Origin: Seison nebaliae
Taxonomy: Eukaryota; Rotifera; Pararotatoria; Seisonacea; Seisonidae
Direction of reading: 5' to 3'
NCBI GenBank assembly: GCA_023231475.1
Contig: JALJEE010002922.1
Span: 1 to 64,000 of the forward strand
DNA: 64,000 nucleotides
In this document: positions 58,383 to 64,000 of the stretch, in pieces
How the letters are laid out: every line of letters begins with the position of its first letter
Position numbering within the stretch: the stretch's first letter is position 1
The notes under the pieces: generated by a model
Told to the model about the DNA's origin: nothing
Databases searched by the model: none
What the model saw: the letters and a program-made list of their open reading frames with translations, nothing else
Made by a program: the position numbers and the translations under genes

Positions 58383-61356
58383 TTAATTTAAATTAACTCC
58401 ATTTAATAAATGTTCATCTGTCACTTTATTATTTCCCATTAACCAGAAAGTTGTCATTTGACCCAATCCTCTTACTTCAATTTTGTTTCTCGGTTTTATT
58501 ACAAAATGATCTCGTTTGTGTAATTGTCTTGATGGGAGGAAAGAAGAAATTGGAAAATTTCATTACGAAACAAAAAAAACTTTTGGAAATCTTCGCTAAT
58601 TTGTATGCGATTTGGTAAGCCATGACTTTCTAACCGTGCGGCTACCGTACAGGTCTTCCCAATGATTAACAGTCGAGCAATACCTCGATATTTTACGATG
58701 GACGCACCAACCTTCCCATAATGTATTCCAATACGGATCTTAATTGATAATCTAAAATTAAATCAATTTTAAAGATAAGAACTTGAATTTTATTGAAGAG
58801 ATTTATTCCTTTGGCAACAACCAACATTCCCAGAGCCATGTTAGCCAATCGATCACAAGTCGTTTCACTTCCACTGTAGCCCAATCCAGCCACAATTGAA
58901 CATGCATCACCTATCGTTTCCACCTGAACAAAAAATAACTAGAAAGTTCGTAAATGAAAAAATAACTCGAAAAACGTTATGAATTAAACACATTCGATCA
59001 TATTCGGTGTATATTTGATTAAGTAATTTTGAGATTTTTAAAGGAGAATTCTCCTCCACTAATTTCGAGAAGCCGACGATATCGCTAAATAAAACTGCAA
59101 CATTATCATGTTGAGTGTTGGAGAATTTATCGAAAAAATGAGCGTCTTTTTGAAATTGTTTCCATAAATGTCCTGGAAGAAATGACGATACTAATAAATC
59201 GTAATGTTTCTCAACGTCTGTTGATTGCATTCGATTTCCAAAATTTCCGTCATATTCAACTCCTCGTCGCAATTTATCGTAATCTTGAGAAGATAGAAAC
59301 ATTTCACCTTTGATTGCTGAAATGAATGTAAAATATTTTTATCATTTTCCGCACTAACATGAATTTTTGAAATCGATGATCGAAGTTGCACTTCTTTTTG
59401 GGGTTCTCGGTCGTTGAGCGTCAATAATCAAACTATCCAAAGCTTGTGATGTAAGAAGGGTCTGTATTCCTTCATTATTCTGATTCTCTAACTCTTTTTT
59501 CTTCCGAACACTTTCATCAAATATATTATTAATCATGTCTTTGGGCATATTTGATCCACACAAAAAATTTGGGGGCGACAAATTCATTCCTAAAATCTCT
59601 CCACTTTTATTACAATCGATAAATTGCTTTAGTGGTGATCGATTTCCAATTTCTAAGAAACGTTATCGTATCTACATAAAATTTTTTACTAACGTGCTAA
59701 TTGTACAGGAGATAATTCAGCAAAGATATCATCTAAAAAATGAGAATGAAAATGGAAAAAAGAAGAAATGAATTTAAACTTCCAAAATTTAAACTATTCG
59801 CATCGGCATATTTTAGAACTCTCTGATCTTTTTCACGACCGGTAAAGTTTGCAGATTTCCATGCATTTTTCATTCCGTACGAGAATGGACATCCATTCAC
59901 TTCTCCAACACTTTCCATCGCTGATTCATTTCCCATCGCATTAGATAGATTCATAAGAATGAAATCTCTGGTAACATCATGAATTGGAAGATCATGAAAC
60001 GTTAAATTTGTTATGAACAAATCAGCCAATGATCGAACGATGGGAGAGATGAGTAACATGATGGCATCAAAATCAGGTTTCAATTGAATGATGTGACATC
60101 GTAACAGTAGAGGATGCATGTAATTTTTGATTGAAATGATGAAAGTGGATTGATGAAATTTTAATAAATTACCTGAAGTAAATTTCAGATTTGGAGGATA
60201 ATGGACATTAAAATATTCCTCCAAATCGATATTCCTTCCTTTTAATCTAAGATCTGGTATGACATTTTGCATAATATTACCAGCTTGTAAACAATTGAAT
60301 TTCTCCACTCCAATCACCATATGATATGGAAATATTGTACATGCCAATTCAGATGAAATAAACCTCTCCACTGGATACTGATATCTTAAAGCTTTCTTAT
60401 TCATGACGGCCAGTCTCGCTACAGCTTTCCATTTCGCTCGATAAACCCCACCTTTTTTCGCTTTCCATTCTTTCATTTGAGCAATCTTCTCCTTCACTTT
60501 CCGTACGTCATCCAATTTTAATTGTTGTTCATAATTACGACATGTTTGCGCTACAAATGTTGGTGGTGCCATCGCTTTTTTCAATGGAACAATTTTCACT
60601 TGCCAAATTACATGTTCTTGAATATTCTTATTCGATTCACTTTCACATTCCTCCTTCGTTTGTGAGTGAAGAGTCATCTCTACACCTTTATTGTGGAATC
60701 GTCGTGCCACTTCTTCTAAGATTCCTGAGAAATGAGATTTAAGAAAACAGGAAAAAACAATATGGAAATTTTACCGTTTATCATAAAATGAAGATTTTCA
60801 TAATGGGAAAAATAGTGAAGGAAGAAGTTATCTTCACTACTTTTACTCAAATCCACATGAAATGATGGAGTATTCAATTTTTGTTTACCAAAACAACTGG
60901 CAGAATAAAAATGAATTGAATCGATATTTTGACAGAATTCCATCATATTTTTTCCCAACAACTTCAAAAATAATGCATATCCAAATTTTATTAATAACGA
61001 CACATAAAATTGTCCACAGATTCTTAGTAATTTCTCTCGTTTAATCGCTTAAAAAACTAAATTGAATAGTTGGAGAATCGAAAAACCAACATAATCCATC
61101 ACCGATGATTCTGATGGTTTTCTCCAAATTGACATCGCTCAAGAATTGATTGGCAGAAGAGATTTCGTTCAAATTAAAATTTCCTCTGTTTTAATCAAAA
61201 TTTATCAATTTTTCATTTTCATGTTATTTAACTTTAATTCATTAAATTTCTCAGGACCATATTGTCGGAGAACGAATTCTTGAAGAAAGAATGGAATATA
61301 AGCGAACTAGGAGATATAATTCTTATGAAATTCATTAGACAAAATTTATTAACCAT
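58383..61356 (-). CDS. Soluble guanylate cyclase subunit (H-NOX, HNOBA, cyclase domain)
   Basis: The first exon is just the ATG (61354-61356); exon 2 starts at 61306 with FAYIPFFLQEFVLRQYG, the start of the H-NOX haem domain (human YGLIYISLKEFILEQYG). The proximal haem His appears kept (NIDSIH), but the Y-x-S-x-R motif reads HYFSHYE, so its Arg is missing. A 60-residue basic insert (KMKEWKAKKGG type) precedes the HNOBA domain, with CTIFPYHMVIG and LPIHDVTRDFILM. A coiled linker leads to the cyclase domain: LFSDIVGFS and VETIGDA carry both metal-binding Asp and the base-reading Glu. The last motif reads RLLIIGKTCTVAARLES, close to the alpha-subunit pattern with Thr in place of the catalytic Asn of beta. 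It therefore probably works only in a heterodimer with a beta subunit, making cGMP in response to NO or O2. Some mid-H-NOX junctions are unresolved. Confidence 0.82.
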
Positions 61357-61559
61357 ATCACTTGATTCGAAATAAGAATTTCTCAATGTTAATTGGAAGA
61401 GAATTCTTTTGAAAATAAAACAAAACGGAATGACGAAAGAAAACGGAATAATGGAATTTATAGACGAACGGACAAAAACAAAAGAAAATCGAAAAAAAAA
61501 TCTCGAAAATCGGTTTATCTTAAATGATTAGCAATTACAAATAAATTGAGTAATTAGTT

Positions 61560-62348
61560 TTAGTTAATATTATATTTGGAAATATCGACGTCTTCTGATG
61601 ATTTATAATCTTCGTCATTCAATTCGAATTGTCGATGAACATCGTTCACTTCACATTCAATTATTTTCATTTTCTTTTTTGGAGTACCTTGTTTCGATAA
61701 AGGAATTTCTCCTAATTCTCGTAAGAAATCCATTCCTTCCAACACTTTACCAAACACCACATGTTTGTTGTCCAACCAACGTGCTTTATTCAATAGAATA
61801 AAAAATTGACATCCATTAGTGTCCTTGCCATGATTGGCCATCGAAAGAATGCCTGGTGCACCATGACTCAGAAAGAAATTCTCATCAACAAACTTATCCC
61901 CATAAATACTAATGCCTTGAAAATACATTTTAAAATAAAATAATATGACAAAAAAATAAAACTTCCAGTTCCATCACTTTTGAGCACGTCTCCTAATTGT
62001 AGAACGAAATCGGGAACGATACGATGAATCAACGTATTCTTATACCAAAGTTTACGCTAAAAATATACTTTTCTTCAATTTCATTCAAATAAAAAGCAAA
62101 ACTTGATTTCCTCTTTGATAGCCAGTTGTTAATGATTTAAAATTGAGTACGGTCATTGGAACGGTTTTTCCGAATAAACCGATTTTCAATGTTCCTCTTA
62201 AATCTTCACCTTTTTCCGGATAATCAGTAACTTCGATTTCAAAAGAAGCTAAATCCGTTACCGTTTTATTACCATATTCGACCGCCACTATTTCTTTAAT
62301 TAAAATTAAGAGAAATGGGAGGAAGATAGATATTGATTTTGGTACCAT
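61560..62348 (-). CDS. Secretory-pathway cyclophilin (peptidyl-prolyl isomerase)
   Basis: Exons 61560-61915, 61963-62056 and 62103-62348 join in phase into 231 residues. A signal peptide ([19 protein letters not shown]) precedes the cyclophilin domain with [41 protein letters not shown] and [23 protein letters not shown]. The catalytic Arg (in HRIVP), Phe and Gln (DFVLQ), the later Phe (CQFF), Trp and His are all there; one Met of the classic set is Val. SISIYG is also seen in Drosophila NinaA and cyclophilin B-type proteins. The C-terminus is acidic and ends SKYNIN, with no membrane anchor and no KDEL-type signal, so it is probably secreted or loosely ER-resident. A CRE palindrome lies about 100 nt upstream. 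It appears intact and active. Confidence 0.92.
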
Positions 62349-62958
62349 TTTCTAAAATTAGTTTGATGGAAAGGAATTGAATGAAAAGATAAAAAATGAA
62401 TTGTAAAATTTATAAAGAAATATAAATAGATAACTTTCTCGTACCAGATGACGTCAATATGGTGGACATGGAAGGTATGACGTTGATTGGAATGAAAGTT
62501 GAAGAATGGCACTCGAGAAATGAATTGTCGTAAAGATTATCAACGAGCGATGGCAGATGGCTTGAAGTACTTTCGTAGCATAAACTCTTTATTGAGTGAA
62601 TTTTTAATGAAGAAAATTCCGTCATATTTTTATGACCAATAAATTGAAGAATGTTCTATATAAAAATGATGAATTGAAAGTTATTCTTCTCAAAAGGAAA
62701 AAAAAGTAAGTGCGAAAGAAACGAAGAAGATTCAGGATATTTACGATGAATTTATGTTTCTCAAATGGTTCGTTGAAGAAATTTATAAGAAATAAATGTT
62801 TTGATACTTTTTGATAATCATAAATTTATTGGAATTATCCAATTATTCCATCGTATTTCATTCTCTTTCAATTGAATTATTCATTTTTCCAATTATAAAA
62901 ATTTTAATTTCAAAACTGTAAAATTTTTAATTTTTTGAAAACAAGATCTGGAATTTAG
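62349..62958. other. Divergent promoter region of cyclophilin and the secreted protein
   Basis: 610 nt between two genes that point apart. It contains TGACGTCA at 62449-62456 and no coding-like frame. Confidence 0.5.
62449..62456. promoter_or_regulatory. CRE/UPRE-like palindrome TGACGTCA
   Basis: A perfect palindrome about 100 nt upstream of the ER-type cyclophilin ATG. bZIP factors of the CREB, ATF6 and XBP1 groups bind such cores, and secretory chaperones are frequent targets. The position fits, but the binding factor is inferred. Confidence 0.45.
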
Positions 62959-64000
62959 ATGATTCTTTTTTTCATTTTAATTAGTTTTTTTGAAACTTAT
63001 GGAGTCTATGGACAATTACCATCACTCAACACGGATGAAGATATCTTATCTAATTTTCAGTATTTGGATAAGACGTCGATGTTCGATTCGAAATTATATT
63101 CGAAAATTACAATTAACGAATCGACATATCTAACTGACGAAATTGACAAATGCAAAAGAAATTCATCTTATTATTCGAAGGAAGAATTTTTAGATGATTA
63201 TATTTATCAATTTATCCGAAACAGTCGATATGGTGAAGATATTTATAGGAAACCGATTTATTTAGATTCTTTCAATCTAATCGATTTATTTGATGCCCAT
63301 TTAACATTCTCCAATATCATTTCTTATCCTAATTATTTACATCAACATCTTTTTCAAATCCAATACAAAATGTCAATGATCTTATCCAAATCATTCAATG
63401 AAGAACAAATCAAATATGAAGAGAATCAAATTACCAATTTAATTATTCAATGGAATAAATCAATTTTTAGAGAGTATAATAATCTTATGAACCGAACTTA
63501 CTTGATGAATGATCTCCAATTTAAATTGAAAATCATTAAATGGATTTCACGTGATTGGATTATTATAAATTATTTATTAGAAGAATATCATGAAAATATC
63601 CACAAAAGTTAATGATTTCTCCACTTCTTTCATTTACTTCATTTTTTCTTTTCACCCAAGATTTTTGGAATGAGTTAGAAGATTTAATCAAAGAGAATGA
63701 ATTGAAATCTTTGTCCATGCTTCACATCCAAGCTATCGAACTATTAATGACGACGGGAGAATATTTTTCCAGGAACAATATAATCGACTTCTACCAAAAA
63801 CATTTAACTCGAAGTCATCCTCCATTTATCCTTCATTTATCCTTCATTTATCTTTCATTTATTTTATTTTATTCATTTTTTCCAGATGATATGCTCACCG
63901 TAACCTACATGTATTATCTCCACCATCGATATGATCGTGTGATTACCATATTGGACACAATAACCATATTCGACGAAGAAGTAAAGTTAGAAAAATATCT
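62959..64000 (+). CDS. Unknown secreted protein, 5' part (runs off the window)
   Basis: Exons 62959-63607, 63661-63813 and 63886 onward join in phase; the third exon is still open at the window end, giving at least 305 residues. A signal peptide (MILFFILISFFETYGVYG) is followed by a region rich in Asn, Ile, Tyr and Phe with N-glycosylation sites (NES, NSS, NKS, NRT). The spacing of hydrophobic residues suggests an all-helical fold. Cysteine is almost absent. I recognise no family. An AG directly precedes the ATG (GAATTTAG|ATG), so there may be a 5' untranslated intron or a trans-splice site. Intron 2 is mostly a 10-nt tandem repeat. Confidence 0.6.
63822..63866 (+). repeat. Tandem 10-nt repeat in an intron
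   Basis: About four copies of CATTTATCCT with drift in the last copies. It fills most of the 72-nt second intron of the secreted protein gene. Confidence 0.75.

Noticed and set aside
1-64000. Mobile elements, virus-like elements or CRISPR arrays
   Set aside because: No transposase, reverse-transcriptase or capsid-like frame, no long terminal or inverted repeats and no spaced repeats were seen.

Overview
The window is nuclear DNA from a small-genome invertebrate animal. It is AT-rich, most introns are 40-60 nt with TTTCAG or TTTTAG acceptors, and reading frames carry long poly-Gln, poly-Asn and poly-Ser runs coded by CAA/AAT/TCA repeats. The gene set is bilaterian: a Phox2-type homeodomain protein, NSF, UPF3, TDRD3, elongin C, a tetraspanin, a soluble guanylate cyclase, TMEM18, FUNDC-like, a secretory cyclophilin and an FHDC1-type formin. 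My best guess is an acariform (perhaps astigmatid) mite. A rotifer or nematode is not excluded, because about half of the plus-strand genes have an AG acceptor just before the ATG. I see no transposase, reverse transcriptase, virus-like element, rRNA, tRNA or CRISPR array.

Layout: 0.8-11 kb, plus strand: a VWA-domain protein, a FUN14-domain protein, a Tudor-less TDRD3, and a 1.5-kaa FHDC1-like formin in at least eight exons. 11-25 kb is a gene-poor stretch holding only a few exon-like fragments. 25-31.6 kb: a Gln/Asn-rich single-pass membrane protein (plus), then a caspase-fold protein with its catalytic residues replaced and NSF (both minus). 33.3-39.9 kb, plus: UPF3, then a tandem pair of secreted, single-pass LolA-like proteins. 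39.9-52.6 kb, minus: two small membrane proteins, a very large degenerate Na+/K+-ATPase alpha-like protein, an unknown acidic protein and a tetraspanin. 53.3-58.2 kb: elongin C (minus), then Phox2-like, an unknown 451-aa protein and TMEM18 (plus). 58.4-62.3 kb, minus: guanylate cyclase and cyclophilin. From 63 kb a secreted protein runs off the end.

I worked out splice structures by hand from reading phase and family alignment. TDRD3, the formin, the caspase-like gene, NSF, UPF3, TMEM18, cyclophilin, the 451-aa protein and the Phox2-like gene close perfectly in phase. NSF comes out at 745 aa, against 744 in human as I recall it.

The most unusual content is enzyme folds without their catalytic residues: the P-type ATPase (no DKTGT, no TGES, no ion-binding carboxylates), the caspase (no catalytic His or Cys), and a guanylate cyclase with an alpha-type site. 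TDRD3 and UPF3, both of which interact with the exon-junction complex in other animals, are also both here, each with a recognisable or probable binding motif. The genes otherwise look like ordinary housekeeping and neural neighbours with no shared pathway.
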